A stretch of DNA of 64,000 bases from DAOLCO01 sp964612555 (lineage in GTDB: Bacteria > Bdellovibrionota_C > UBA2361 > SZUA-149 > DAOLCO01): the NCBI GenBank assembly GCA_964612555.1, contig CAZTBW010000001.1:248001-312000 (forward strand), given 5' to 3'. Shown piece by piece: positions 15,129 through 24,842 of the stretch (within the stretch, counting starts at the first letter, position 1; every line of letters starts with the position of its first letter). Position numbers and translations under genes: made by a program. Under the pieces are notes generated by a model. That model did no database searches. It was not told where the DNA came from and saw only the letters and a list, made by a program, of their open reading frames with translations.

Positions 15129-17177
15129 TTAATAATTATGAATAAATTTTTCAAGAACCTTAATTTTATCTCTTATAACAGCTGCTTTCTCAAATTCAAA
15201 ATGTTTTGCATATTCATACATCTCTGCCTGAAGTTCTGAAATTAATTTACGACAAGATTGCAAGTTTTTTGGAAGTTCTCCATCTCCCAAGGTCTCTTGA
15301 ACCTCTTCAGCCACAGCAAGAAAGTAATTATCCTCAACCAGTTCCCGTTCCTTACTTCGGGCAACCGAAACAGGAGTAATACCATGCGCCTCATTATATG
15401 AAGTCTGAAGTTCTCTTCTTCTGTTTGTTTCAGCAACCGCTTTTTTTATCGATTCAGTCTCCCGCTCCGCATACAAAATCACCTTCCCCTGAAGATGCCT
15501 CGCTGCTCGTCCAATAGTCTGAATAAGGCTTGTTTCAGATCTGAGAAAACCTTCCTTATCTGCATCCATAATCCCTACAAGACTGACCTCTGGAAGATCA
15601 AGCCCCTCACGCAAAAGATTAATCCCCACCAGCACATCAAATTCACCATTTCTAAGCGCCCGAATAATATCTACCCGATCAAGCGTATGAACTTCAGAGT
15701 GAAGATACTTCACCCGTACCCCTATATCCTGATAATACTCAGTAAGGTCTTCCGCCATACGCTTTGTAAGAGTGGTAACAAGTGCACGCTGATCAAGATC
15801 AGCTACACGCCTGATTTCTTCCAGAAAATCATCCACCTGACTTTTTGCCGGTCTGATCTCCACCACCGGATCAATAAGTCCTGTAGGGCGAATCACCTGC
15901 TCAACCACTTTCCCCTTTGAATCCTCCACTTCAAAACTCCCCGGAGTAGCTGACACATAAATCATCTGACTCATCTTTTTCTCAAACTCGTCATATCTGA
16001 GTGGTCGATTATCAAGTGCGGAAGGAAGTCTGAAGCCATACTCGACAAGATTCTGCTTTCGGGATTGATCACCCCGAAACATCCCCCTGATCTGGGAAAG
16101 GGTCACATGACTTTCATCAATTACCACCAGATAGTCATCCGGAAAATAATCCATCAATGTCGGAGGAGGTTCCCCGGGGTTTCTCCCCGTAAGGTGTCTT
16201 GAGTAATTCTCAATCCCCGAACAAAAACCCATTTCCCGAAGCAGCTCTAGATCATATCGGGTACGCTGTTCCAGTCGCTGTGCCTCAAGAGTCTTCCCCT
16301 GAGAAAAAAGTCTCGGGAGGTGTTCTGCAAGCTCCTTTTCAATTGTCTTGATTGCCCGCTCAAGCGCTTCTTTTTCCGTAACGAAGTGACTTGCGGGGTA
16401 GATACACACCTTTGTTATTTTCCTTAAAGGTTTTCCTGTCAGGCGATCCGCTTCGATAATATCCTCGATCTCATCACCAAACAGTTCGATGCGAATACTC
16501 TTATCACTTTCATCAGCCGTGCACACCTCCACTATATCTCCACGAACCCTGAAAGTTCCTGTCCTGAAATCAAGATCGTTTCTTTGATATTGCAAGAACA
16601 CAAGCTTACGTAAAAGCTCGTTTCTATTGATTCGATCACCCACTTCAAGATAAATCATCATCTTGAAATAACTTGCGGGGTCACCCAGACCATATATGCA
16701 ACTCACACTCGAGACCACGATAACATCCCTTCTCTCAAGAAGCGATTTGGTGGCAGCGTGGCGGAGTTTGTCTATTTCGTCATTAATCGAAGCGTCTTTT
16801 TCTATGTACGTATCAGTAGAAGGAACATAGGCTTCTGGTTGATAATAGTCATAGTAACTTACAAAATACCTGACTGCGTTTTCAGGAAAAAAATCAGAAA
16901 ACTCCGAATATAACTGAGCGGCAAGAGTTTTGTTATGAGCAATCACCAGAGTCGGTCGTTGTAGTTTTTCAATAACATTGGCAATGGTAAAGGTCTTTCC
17001 CGAACCTGTTACCCCAAGCAGAGTAACTCTGGAATTGCCGGAGTCTTTCAGAGTTTCCACCAATTCCTCTATGGCACGAGGCTGATCACCTTTTGGTTTC
17101 TTTTCGGATACAATTTTAAAAGGCTGAGAGGTATCTTGAAGCGAGTGTTTGAGAACTAATGCGTCGTCATGCTCCAT
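15129..17177 (-). CDS. uvrB: Excinuclease ABC subunit B
   Basis: A 682-residue DNA-repair helicase-like protein that receives damaged DNA from UvrA and loads UvrC for incision. Walker A GVTGSGKTFT lies near residue 57. The beta-hairpin motif YYDYYQPEAYVPSTDTYIEK, helicase motifs (VIDESHVTL, LVTTLTKRMAE, VGINLLREGLDLPEV, QTIGRAARH) and the C-terminal UVR domain (LISELQAEMYEYAKHFEFEKAA) are all present and in order. Length is standard. It is 5 bp from gltX and probably cotranscribed with it. Confidence 0.97.
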   Translation of the reverse strand: MEHDDALVLKHSLQDTSQPFKIVSEKKPKGDQPRAIEELVETLKDSGNSRVTLLGVTGSGKTFTIANVIEKLQRPTLVIAHNKTLAAQLYSEFSDFFPENAVRYFVSYYDYYQPEAYVPSTDTYIEKDASINDEIDKLRHAATKSLLERRDVIVVSSVSCIYGLGDPASYFKMMIYLEVGDRINRNELLRKLVFLQYQRNDLDFRTGTFRVRGDIVEVCTADESDKSIRIELFGDEIEDIIEADRLTGKPLRKITKVCIYPASHFVTEKEALERAIKTIEKELAEHLPRLFSQGKTLEAQRLEQRTRYDLELLREMGFCSGIENYSRHLTGRNPGEPPPTLMDYFPDDYLVVIDESHVTLSQIRGMFRGDQSRKQNLVEYGFRLPSALDNRPLRYDEFEKKMSQMIYVSATPGSFEVEDSKGKVVEQVIRPTGLIDPVVEIRPAKSQVDDFLEEIRRVADLDQRALVTTLTKRMAEDLTEYYQDIGVRVKYLHSEVHTLDRVDIIRALRNGEFDVLVGINLLREGLDLPEVSLVGIMDADKEGFLRSETSLIQTIGRAARHLQGKVILYAERETESIKKAVAETNRRRELQTSYNEAHGITPVSVARSKERELVEDNYFLAVAEEVQETLGDGELPKNLQSCRKLISELQAEMYEYAKHFEFEKAAVIRDKIKVLEKFIHNY

Positions 17178-17182
17178 CAGTA

Positions 17183-18547
17183 TCAGACAATTTTACATTG
17201 CTGAAGCACGTGGGCGAACCTGGCTCTTAGAACAGTGACAGGAACGTGCGGCATCAGAACATCCAGCTCAGGACCTTTAAGGGCAGCAGTGGTAAGTATT
17301 CTAAGACTTTGAAACACCAGTTTTGGAGAAACCGTTACGGATTTTTTTACAAGCTTGATCAGAGTCTTGATCTGCTCTTTTGAATAACAATCCGCTCCAT
17401 CATCGGTAGGATGTTCATCCATAAGCTGAGTGAATTGTGCGGCAACCAGTTCTACTGCTTCAAGATTAAGAGGCTCTGCAATATGCGCTTTTGATTCTTC
17501 CGTAAACACAATAGACTCGGATAAAAGACAGGCGGCGATATGTTCGACTCTTGTCAGCAATTCAAAATCAGTACGAAGATCATATATGGCATCTGTCCAC
17601 CACTTCATTCCCCTCTGCTCCACTGCCTCTTTCCACACTCCAGTCCAGGCAAGTGTCTTTTCAGCTAAAAGCTCAGGACTCATCGAACGAATATACTGAC
17701 CATTATACCACTTAAGTTTCGATAGCTCGAACTTGGCACCGGCATGGCTTACCCGGTCAAAATCAAAAAACGGAACCACTTCATCAGGTGAAAAAATATC
17801 TTTACTCTCAGGATGCGACCAACCAAGAAGACACATAAAGTTAAGAAGCGCCTCAGGTAAATACCCTGCTTCAATAAAATCATTCACCAATGTAAAGCCA
17901 GATGAATTTCTTTTGGAAAGCTTTGACCCGTCCTCTCCAAGAAGCAGAGGAAGATGGGCAAACTCAGGCAGTGGCGCACCCGCAGCTCTGAACAAGACCA
18001 CATGCTTTGCAGTGTTAGTAAGATGGTCTTGTCCTCTGATGATATGGGTTATTTTCATATCAATATCATCCGCAACACTGGCAAGATGATAGGTGGGAGA
18101 ACCATCAGAACGAATAATCACAGGATCGGGACCAAGCGCATCCGGACTAAAACGACACTCCCCGGAAATAAGATCATTGAAAACGATATCACTTTCTGGA
18201 TACCTGAGTCGAACACAGTTTTCCTCATCAGTATATGCAGAGCCGGAGTTCTTTAATCGCTCTGCAAGCTCCAAATGCTTATCCAGCCTCCCACTCTGAC
18301 GATAAGGAGCATAAGAACCCTCTTCAGGTAATCCTACCCCCTCATCCCACTCCAGACCAAGCCACCTCATCCCTGAAAGAATGTTCTCTTCATTCTCCTT
18401 TAGAGAACGCTCTTTATCGGTATCATCCACCCGAAGAATAAACGTACCATTATGTTTACGAGCAAACAGAAGATTGAATAATGCAGTACGTGCACCGCCA
18501 ATATGAAGAAACCCGGTTGGACTTGGAGCGAATCTGACCCGAACCAT
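17183..18547 (-). CDS. gltX: Glutamate--tRNA ligase
   Basis: A class I aminoacyl-tRNA synthetase of about 454 residues. The N terminus VRVRFAPSPTGFLHIGGARTALFN holds the HIGH-type motif, and GSKLSKRNSSGF is the KMSKS-type loop. The Rossmann fold, stem-contact region and C-terminal anticodon-binding helices are all there. I selected ATG 18547, which leaves 4 bp after the stop of the upstream cytochrome gene; a start seven codons earlier would overlap it. Whether it charges tRNA-Gln as well cannot be told, as only this one copy is in view. Confidence 0.95.
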   Translation of the reverse strand: MVRVRFAPSPTGFLHIGGARTALFNLLFARKHNGTFILRVDDTDKERSLKENEENILSGMRWLGLEWDEGVGLPEEGSYAPYRQSGRLDKHLELAERLKNSGSAYTDEENCVRLRYPESDIVFNDLISGECRFSPDALGPDPVIIRSDGSPTYHLASVADDIDMKITHIIRGQDHLTNTAKHVVLFRAAGAPLPEFAHLPLLLGEDGSKLSKRNSSGFTLVNDFIEAGYLPEALLNFMCLLGWSHPESKDIFSPDEVVPFFDFDRVSHAGAKFELSKLKWYNGQYIRSMSPELLAEKTLAWTGVWKEAVEQRGMKWWTDAIYDLRTDFELLTRVEHIAACLLSESIVFTEESKAHIAEPLNLEAVELVAAQFTQLMDEHPTDDGADCYSKEQIKTLIKLVKKSVTVSPKLVFQSLRILTTAALKGPELDVLMPHVPVTVLRARFAHVLQQCKIV

Positions 18548-18551
18548 ACTC

Positions 18552-19130
18552 TTACTCGTCAGCACCAAGTTCTTCTATAGTAAAAAGACTTCTGCTGCCA
18601 TGCGTTTTCCGGGCAGCACTGAAGACCTCTTCAGAAACTGGGGAAGCCTTGTTACCCCATGAGGATCTTATATAAGTAGCCACTGCGGCAAGTTCGGCAT
18701 CCGACATGGCATGCCCCAAGCCCACCATTACACTATTATATGGAACCCCTTTCACCGTAATAGGTCCACTCAAACCATAAATCATAATTGAAGCAAGCCG
18801 CTGAACATTATCCGAGGTGACATAGGAACTATCAACAAGCGGAGGAAAAGCTCCGGGAATCCCCTGACCACTTATCTGGTGACACGCCGAACAGTGAGTT
18901 GCAAAAAGCGCCTGTCCATCAATAACAATATCACCACTGTCCCGAGGGAGTACTTCCGATATACCGGCAATATTAAAATCAGCATGAGGAGAAGGGTGCA
19001 GAACATCAGAAGACATGGCTATTTTTTCATGATCTTCCTGTCCTCTGCCTGCAATATCTCTACTGGTTCTTTCACACGAAGTGATAGAAAGAAACACCAT
19101 TCCACACAAAAAAATTACCAACCTGCTCAT
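18552..19130 (-). CDS. c-type cytochrome lipoprotein
   Basis: About 192 residues. The start at ATG 19130 gives a lipoprotein signal peptide with lipobox ITSC (Cys19). A class I cytochrome c domain follows, with the heme motif CSACH (SACHQISGQGIPGAFPPL) and the distal Met loop (MIYGLSGPITVKG...YNSVMVGLGHAMSDAELAAVATYIRSSWGN). It resembles the small mono-heme cytochromes that donate electrons to terminal oxidases or act as oxidase subunits. It would be anchored at the periplasmic side of a membrane. The gene directly precedes gltX, an unusual partnership. The frame extends to 19154 but that longer start breaks the signal peptide. Confidence 0.85.
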   Translation of the reverse strand: MSRLVIFLCGMVFLSITSCERTSRDIAGRGQEDHEKIAMSSDVLHPSPHADFNIAGISEVLPRDSGDIVIDGQALFATHCSACHQISGQGIPGAFPPLVDSSYVTSDNVQRLASIMIYGLSGPITVKGVPYNSVMVGLGHAMSDAELAAVATYIRSSWGNKASPVSEEVFSAARKTHGSRSLFTIEELGADE

Positions 19131-19350
19131 TACTGTTTGATTCCTTACGAACATTATTGATTATGAATAATACGAGAGTCTTACAAGATAGCCATGATAA
19201 ACTATTTTGTGACAGACTTAATATAACAATTTGCCTGATTTACAAAAGAGTAGATTTCCAAAACATATTTGAAGACAAATTAAGGGAAGAGAACAACATA
19301 AACGTATCTCTTTACTAGGTTTTAGCTTCTTCCCGGAAAACTAACTCAGT

Positions 19351-20736
19351 TTATTTTTGCAGAGGGGGTTTTTCTGATAGCGAAAAGAGTTCCTGAACCC
19401 GTACCTGTGCCTCCTCGGAAGAAATATCACGAAGGGACTCAAAGACGGGGTGCATGAATCTTGAAAAAACACTTTCCTGATGTCGATTAATAACATCAGA
19501 GAACGCACTAAGGCTTTCATCGGACATACCCTCAGCACGAAGTTTTCTGCTCGTTCGAATCCACTCCCGGGCTGATTCGGTCTGAAATTTATTCACCAAC
19601 TCCCTGATCATAAAATAACGAGTCCGTTCTTTTTGCCACTGACGATAGCGAAGCACCTCATCCTGGATAATGCTGTCGGCACGATCTACCTCTTTCTGCC
19701 GTAACTCAAGAGCGGCATCACTCACTGATTTAAAATCGTCTATGTCAAACAGATAGACTGATGGAATCTCCTGAACACGGGGATCAATAGACCTTGGTAC
19801 TGATACATCAAGGAGCACATAACTTCTTGATCTTTCATTCTCAATTATTTTATTCAAAGTCTCAAAGTTTAAGATATACTCATCCCCATCCTGCATTGAT
19901 ATAGCACTGATGACTACATCGACCATGGGAAGAACTTCAGTAATTTTGGAGAGAGGTATATTTACCCCATTGATCATAGCCGAAAGATTTCTTGAATTTG
20001 AAATGGTTCTGTTTGCGATAAAAAAAGAAGTAGCCCCCGCATCTCTCATATATCGGGAGATAAGCCTTGCAGTCTCCCCTGCTCCGATGACAAGATATTT
20101 CAGACTCGCTAAATCACCAAAAATACTTTCCACTGCAAGCTTTGATGCACTTGCAATAGAAACGGTGCCCTTACCAATCCCGGTAGAAGAACGCACCAGT
20201 TTTGCAGTCCTGAAAGCGGATTGAAATAAACGATGCAGGGAAGACTCAATAAGACCTTCCTTGACAGAAGTATGATAGGCGGATTTAAGTTGCCCAAGGA
20301 TTTGCGCCTCACCGGTGATCATCGAATCAAGCCCCGTAGCAACCCTGAACAGGTGTTCGGGAACTTTATCGTCTTTAAAAAAATACCACGCAGCATCAGA
20401 AGCGTCTTTCCCGAAAGATTTGGAACTGTTCGACGAAAAATCAAAAATTTCCTCTCTCAGGAAATCATGAATTTGATCAAAATGCTGAGGCTCAGCAGAA
20501 AAAAGCACCTCCGCACGATTACAGGTAGAAACAACTGCGGCACCTCTGATAATCCCTTCCTTTCTAGCCTGAAGTAATTTTGACTGATTGCGCTCAAGCT
20601 CTCTTGCCGCACTCTCCCGAAGAGAAAGAGGTGCTGAGCGATAATTCACGCCAAGAAGACCAAGCGAATTATCCCGCTGAAAATACTCACCGTAGCTCTG
20701 ACCTTCCTGTGATAATGAAGAACTCAATACTTTCAT
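19351..20736 (-). CDS. hemA: Glutamyl-tRNA reductase
   Basis: The first committed enzyme of C5 heme biosynthesis, reducing Glu-tRNA to glutamate semialdehyde. The protein has 461 residues with GVNYRSAPLSLRE, the catalytic cysteine in STCNRAEV (Cys72), the substrate motif GLDSMITGEAQILGQLK, a NADPH-binding Rossmann segment (YLVIGAGETARLISRYM) and a C-terminal dimerisation helix. The N terminus is about 20 residues longer than usual. The upstream membrane protein of the CcsA/HemX family is 14 bp away, the classical hemX-hemA order. Confidence 0.95.
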   Translation of the reverse strand: MKVLSSSLSQEGQSYGEYFQRDNSLGLLGVNYRSAPLSLRESAARELERNQSKLLQARKEGIIRGAAVVSTCNRAEVLFSAEPQHFDQIHDFLREEIFDFSSNSSKSFGKDASDAAWYFFKDDKVPEHLFRVATGLDSMITGEAQILGQLKSAYHTSVKEGLIESSLHRLFQSAFRTAKLVRSSTGIGKGTVSIASASKLAVESIFGDLASLKYLVIGAGETARLISRYMRDAGATSFFIANRTISNSRNLSAMINGVNIPLSKITEVLPMVDVVISAISMQDGDEYILNFETLNKIIENERSRSYVLLDVSVPRSIDPRVQEIPSVYLFDIDDFKSVSDAALELRQKEVDRADSIIQDEVLRYRQWQKERTRYFMIRELVNKFQTESAREWIRTSRKLRAEGMSDESLSAFSDVINRHQESVFSRFMHPVFESLRDISSEEAQVRVQELFSLSEKPPLQK

Positions 20737-20750
20737 GCGCCTGAAACAAA

Positions 20751-21530
20751 CTATAACATTCTATGTGCAAACTGAGAGAATAAGAGTACTAAAGTACTAA
20801 TAAATAAATAAAAGGACAACACCGGTATTGCTATCATTTTCCTATGAATTAAAACCAGAGCAATACTGAAGCAGATAAAATATCCAAGGGAAAATAGCAG
20901 TTTAATAATATGAACGTCCAGCAGTTCCTTCTGAACGGCACCACTTACAAGAGAAATTACCAGAAAAAACGCCACCCCCTGCAACGAACCTGTCAACATT
21001 TTCTCAAGCGCTGAAAGATTAGGAAGATGCAGCACACCAAGCTGCTTCTTTTTAAGGCGACGATGTAAAACAACTATCAAAAAACTCAAAAGCAGCACAA
21101 AAAACACCGAAACCTGAGAGAGAACACTGAAAAGAATGTGAACAAGAAGAATAGAACTGATTTCATAAGTAAAAGCCCCACCCCTTGAATGAAGTCCCAA
21201 AGAACCCAAAATAAAAATAATTATTCCAAGACCAACAAAGGAGGCAGCAAACACCTTGCTTCTTTCACGTACAATATAAAACAACAGAAAAACAACCAGA
21301 GAACAGATCAAAAGCAGCAGCGAGGGGCTCGAATCAATGGTACTGCCAGTTTCATGTATCCTGTATTCAGTTGAGACCAGAAAAAAAATCGCAACAAACT
21401 GGGTAATAATCCCGGATAATAAAAATATCTCAGAAAGTTTTTTTCTTTCAGAAAAAACAAGCAGAAAAAACAAAACAACATATAAAGCAAGAGAAAAAAC
21501 AGAAAAGAAATGAATTAAAGTAAAAGGCAT
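20751..21530 (-). CDS. hemX: CcsA/HemX-family cytochrome c assembly membrane protein
   Basis: A 259-residue polytopic protein with about eight hydrophobic helices and few charged stretches. The block ending HSRGGAFTYEIS followed by LLVHILFSVLSQVSVFFVLLLSFLIVVLHRRLKKKQ and LPNLSALEKM fits the CcsA/ResC (PF01578) fold. Members near hemA are usually called HemX and are thought to influence glutamyl-tRNA reductase level or heme handling. The classical tryptophan-rich WWD motif is not evident, which favours HemX over a true cytochrome c synthetase. It lies between the transglycosylase and hemA in one operon. Confidence 0.75.
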   Translation of the reverse strand: MPFTLIHFFSVFSLALYVVLFFLLVFSERKKLSEIFLLSGIITQFVAIFFLVSTEYRIHETGSTIDSSPSLLLLICSLVVFLLFYIVRERSKVFAASFVGLGIIIFILGSLGLHSRGGAFTYEISSILLVHILFSVLSQVSVFFVLLLSFLIVVLHRRLKKKQLGVLHLPNLSALEKMLTGSLQGVAFFLVISLVSGAVQKELLDVHIIKLLFSLGYFICFSIALVLIHRKMIAIPVLSFYLFISTLVLLFSQFAHRML

Positions 21531-21544
21531 AGCTCTAAAAAATC

Positions 21545-23140
21545 CTATCCAGGTACTTTGATCGTAGCTCCCGCCTTAAGATCTCTTACAGATGAAAATC
21601 TATTTACCCTCATTAACTCCTTAACCGTGGTCTTGTACCTTTTGGAAATACCAATCAAGGTGTCTCCTCTCTTCACTTTATAGGTCTTGGGAGTAGCGAC
21701 GACTTTGACAGCTTTTTTGGTAGTTTTTTTGGTATCTGCAGCGACCCGGGGAGGAGCCAGTTCTTTACCAAGCTCAATCGGAACCTCAACCACTGCTTCA
21801 GTAGCAGGGGTTTCATACTTGGCAAAATGAGTATTTGCCATATAAAGATGAGACTTGAACTGGGAGCTTTTAGCTACAACCTTTGACCCCGCTATCTTTG
21901 AAATAAAACGGGAGCCCGTACCATAAGGTACCTTTACGTAAGTCCCGGAAGGAATAAATACCCGATTCTGAATAACAGGAGCTTTAAAACCCCTGTTAAG
22001 TTCAGAAAGAATAGTATCACCAGCCCCACTTGCCACCTTCAGATCAGAAAATTTTATTGCACGGGAAAGCATGATTTCCTCAAATTCAATTGCCTGCTCA
22101 CGAACAAGCCCCGGGAAATACTTCTCAACATTCTGCTCCACTTCAAGTGCGGCTAGAAACTCGGCATAAAAATTACTGGAAGCAAAACCAAAAGACTTTG
22201 ATTCGTACTTTTCAATAAGATCAACAAGATTAATCGACCCCACCTGCTTAACTCCCCGCATCACCCCGCTCAAACCATGGTTATAGGAAGTAACCGCAAG
22301 AGACCAGTCATTCAGATTCTGAAAAGAATGCTTAAGATATTTCGCGGCAGCCCTACTTGCAATAATCGGGTCTCTTCTTTCATCCAGATAATTATTAAGT
22401 TTCATATACCGCTTTGCAGTTGCCGGCATAAACTGCCATATACCGGCAGCACCTACAGAACTGTTTGCAGTGTAATCAAAGGAAGACTCAACCAGAGGCA
22501 GACGCCCCAGTTCCGGAGGCAAACCCTCTTCTACAAAAATATGCTCAATCGCACGAAGATACCTCCCGGAACGCACAAGACCATCATAAAACCGCTCCTT
22601 GATACCAGTCTGATAGCGAATCTTCTCATCCGAAGCACCCTCTCTCATAAGCCTCTGTTTGTTCCCCTTGAGATTGGAATAGAGCTGATCTATTCTTTTC
22701 TCAAAATCATCTCTCGGCTTCTTCCCCCCAGCCAGATGTAACAAGGCTGATTTAATTTTTTCCTTTTCTTTATCAACTTCATTTAATTTGGCATCCATCA
22801 AAGCCTTGCCACTGAGCCTTGCCTCATACTCAGAAAAATCTATCACAGAATAAATAACTTCCGGGTAACTCCTGTTATGAAAGACCCTATGATCTTTACC
22901 ATATTTCGTGAAAATTAATTTCCAGAACTCCACTCTCCCTTCAAGACCCGGGGGCGTATATATTTTCCCTGTGTGGAGCGATCTGGAAGGCTGAGCATGA
23001 ACAAAAGAACAAAAGAACAAAAGAACAAAACAAACAGCCCAACAAGAAATGAGCCAACAAGAAACGAAACTGCAAAGGCGAGCACCACCTGCACACAATT
23101 TAAAACTTGGACACCTTCCTGTATTCATCCGGTACTTCAT
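21545..23140 (-). CDS. LysM-containing membrane-bound lytic transglycosylase (MltD-like)
   Basis: A 531-residue peptidoglycan-cleaving enzyme. After a long Cys-rich signal sequence comes a soluble transglycosylase domain (about 200-340) with catalytic Glu in LPLVESSFDYTANSSVGAAGIWQFMPATAKRY and the late NDWSLAVTSYNHG motif. A C-terminal LysM follows (YKVKRGDTLIGISKRYKTTVKELMRVN). The architecture is that of MltD. Its ATG overlaps the stop of the PBP4 gene by one base (TAATG), implying coupled translation of two murein-active enzymes. The signal-peptide region contains four perfect copies of an 8-bp repeat (22999-23030), so slippage would frameshift the gene. A second ATG four codons in is an alternative start. 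Confidence 0.9.
   Translation of the reverse strand: MKYRMNTGRCPSFKLCAGGARLCSFVSCWLISCWAVCFVLLFFCSFVHAQPSRSLHTGKIYTPPGLEGRVEFWKLIFTKYGKDHRVFHNRSYPEVIYSVIDFSEYEARLSGKALMDAKLNEVDKEKEKIKSALLHLAGGKKPRDDFEKRIDQLYSNLKGNKQRLMREGASDEKIRYQTGIKERFYDGLVRSGRYLRAIEHIFVEEGLPPELGRLPLVESSFDYTANSSVGAAGIWQFMPATAKRYMKLNNYLDERRDPIIASRAAAKYLKHSFQNLNDWSLAVTSYNHGLSGVMRGVKQVGSINLVDLIEKYESKSFGFASSNFYAEFLAALEVEQNVEKYFPGLVREQAIEFEEIMLSRAIKFSDLKVASGAGDTILSELNRGFKAPVIQNRVFIPSGTYVKVPYGTGSRFISKIAGSKVVAKSSQFKSHLYMANTHFAKYETPATEAVVEVPIELGKELAPPRVAADTKKTTKKAVKVVATPKTYKVKRGDTLIGISKRYKTTVKELMRVNRFSSVRDLKAGATIKVPG
22999..23030 (-). repeat. 8-bp tandem repeat x4 inside a signal-peptide coding region
   Basis: On the plus strand the unit GAACAAAA is repeated four times without a mismatch (22999-23030), within codons of the transglycosylase hydrophobic core. 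The unit is not a multiple of three, so gain or loss of one copy would break the reading frame. Confidence 0.9.
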
Positions 23141-24735
23141 TAATTACGACTACCTAACATTATTTTGATAATATCATTTTCAATGCCTATGGCACGAGAT
23201 TTCTCAATCTCACCCTTTATAACCAAAGCGAACACCAATCTGAAACCCTCAAATCTATCCACATAACCCGAAAGCCCACTCACCCCTTCAACAGTACCGG
23301 TCTTTGCCCAAAGCGCCTGTTTTTTTATCTCATCATGTCTAAAAACCGATGATTTAGTAGCTGGAACAAACTCATCCTTATCCAGTTTCCTGTTTTTCAG
23401 GGTACCACTTAAACCAAAACGGCTCAGAGAAGAAACAAAAACCGGACTTACACTAAAATCTTTTTCAACTTCGTTTAAAAGATTCACTACCTGGTTCATG
23501 CTTATTCTATTATCTTTTGAAAGCCCGGAAGCGTCTGCAAGAACACTACCTTCAGGATAAGCATTTATCTCCCTGAGAAGCTCCCTCATATTTTCCAACC
23601 CTTTAGCAGAACTGAAAAATCCCTTACTGTCCTGCCCTATCAGATAGAGTAGTTGCCCTGCAATAAAATTACTACTATAGCGGTTAAGCTTTGCAAGGAT
23701 ACTGTACAGTGGCTCAGACTCATGCACGTATAAACTATGTGCTTCTGCCGGCACCTTCCCTCTCCGGAGCGCTCCTCTTACAGAAACACCTTCAGTAATA
23801 AACGCCTTACGAAGCGACAAGGCATAATACTGAAAAGGGTCAGGATGCGCCTGATATTTCTCCCAATAAGGATGCAGGAGACCTATCCGTCCATTAATCT
23901 GAAGACTCAGAGGCTGTGGAGTCAGGACACCTTCCTTAACAAATTTTTGGAAAAGATCATTTGGTGGATTTTGCACAAGCTCAAGTGACTCACCCTTCCC
24001 GGATAAAGACCTGCTCCTGTTTTTAATCTCCCCATACAAACCCGGGCTTGTTGTAACAAGCGCAGGCTGCCCTGAAGCTGATGGAACAACCTGCACCCGA
24101 TACGTATTAAATTCGACTACCGTAGAAGACTGAGCCGCCTGATATGCTTCACTACCCGGGGAAATTATACTACCAGTGGAAGCACCATCTTCAATAAATA
24201 AACTGTCATCTATGACAATATCCGTTACCGCATTAACCCCACGCGCCTTCAGCTCTCTTGCCGCAAGCAGCATGTCCTCATATTGAAATGTAGGATTACC
24301 GTATGCCCGTACATATAATTTTCCGAGCGAGTCAGCAGGTGCCTGTCTCCTCTGGGCAAGCCCGACTGAAGGGTCAAGTCTCGGGTCTCTCTCCTGAGGA
24401 AGATACTCAGAAAAAAATTCAGTAGGAATCGTATATTCCGCACCCAGTAAACGAAGTGCCGCATAGGTAATAAAAAGTTTTTGAACCGATGCCGCATGAA
24501 GCAGAACATCAGCACCTTTTGAGAACACCTCCTGAAAGTCAGGAGTGCGATATACTGAAAGAAATATCTCTGTTTTTTCTTTTGCAAGCTCTTTAGTGAG
24601 CTTCTCTATCTCATCACGCAATTGTCTGCTAAGCGCCGGGTCTGGCGTCGTTTGCCCATACGCTACAAGCTCAAGAGACAGCACCCCCGAAATAATAAAA
24701 ACAATGGCATAAAACAAGCCCCTAATCAGATACAT
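23140..24735 (-). CDS. dacB: D-alanyl-D-alanine carboxypeptidase/endopeptidase (PBP4, S13 family)
   Basis: About 531 residues, periplasmic after a signal peptide (start ATG 24735, MYLIRGLFYAIVFIISGVLSL). The three penicillin-binding motifs are present: SVQK in AASVQKLFITYAAL, SSN in NRYSSNFIAGQLL, and KTG in WAKTGTVEGVSGLSGY. The large insertion between motifs 1 and 2 is typical of S13 enzymes. These trim or cut peptide cross-links in murein. The frame extends upstream to 24813, but that gives a poor signal peptide. It heads an apparent operon with the transglycosylase, hemX and hemA, and diverges from cutA. Confidence 0.88.
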   Translation of the reverse strand: MYLIRGLFYAIVFIISGVLSLELVAYGQTTPDPALSRQLRDEIEKLTKELAKEKTEIFLSVYRTPDFQEVFSKGADVLLHAASVQKLFITYAALRLLGAEYTIPTEFFSEYLPQERDPRLDPSVGLAQRRQAPADSLGKLYVRAYGNPTFQYEDMLLAARELKARGVNAVTDIVIDDSLFIEDGASTGSIISPGSEAYQAAQSSTVVEFNTYRVQVVPSASGQPALVTTSPGLYGEIKNRSRSLSGKGESLELVQNPPNDLFQKFVKEGVLTPQPLSLQINGRIGLLHPYWEKYQAHPDPFQYYALSLRKAFITEGVSVRGALRRGKVPAEAHSLYVHESEPLYSILAKLNRYSSNFIAGQLLYLIGQDSKGFFSSAKGLENMRELLREINAYPEGSVLADASGLSKDNRISMNQVVNLLNEVEKDFSVSPVFVSSLSRFGLSGTLKNRKLDKDEFVPATKSSVFRHDEIKKQALWAKTGTVEGVSGLSGYVDRFEGFRLVFALVIKGEIEKSRAIGIENDIIKIMLGSRN

Positions 24736-24842
24736 AAATCGGATACATGAAACATCGTAGTTGATAAATTGATCATTTTTTTTTACCATAATACAGGCGC
24801 ACATTTTCTGCACTTAAAAAGGTATATCCAAAGTATAAAATC

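Noticed and set aside
15113..15154. Longer start for the cyclophilin gene
   Set aside because: It would overlap uvrB and lacks a signal peptide start; ATG 15112 fits better.
19131..19154. Upstream start of the cytochrome c lipoprotein
   Set aside because: It inserts polar residues before the signal peptide.
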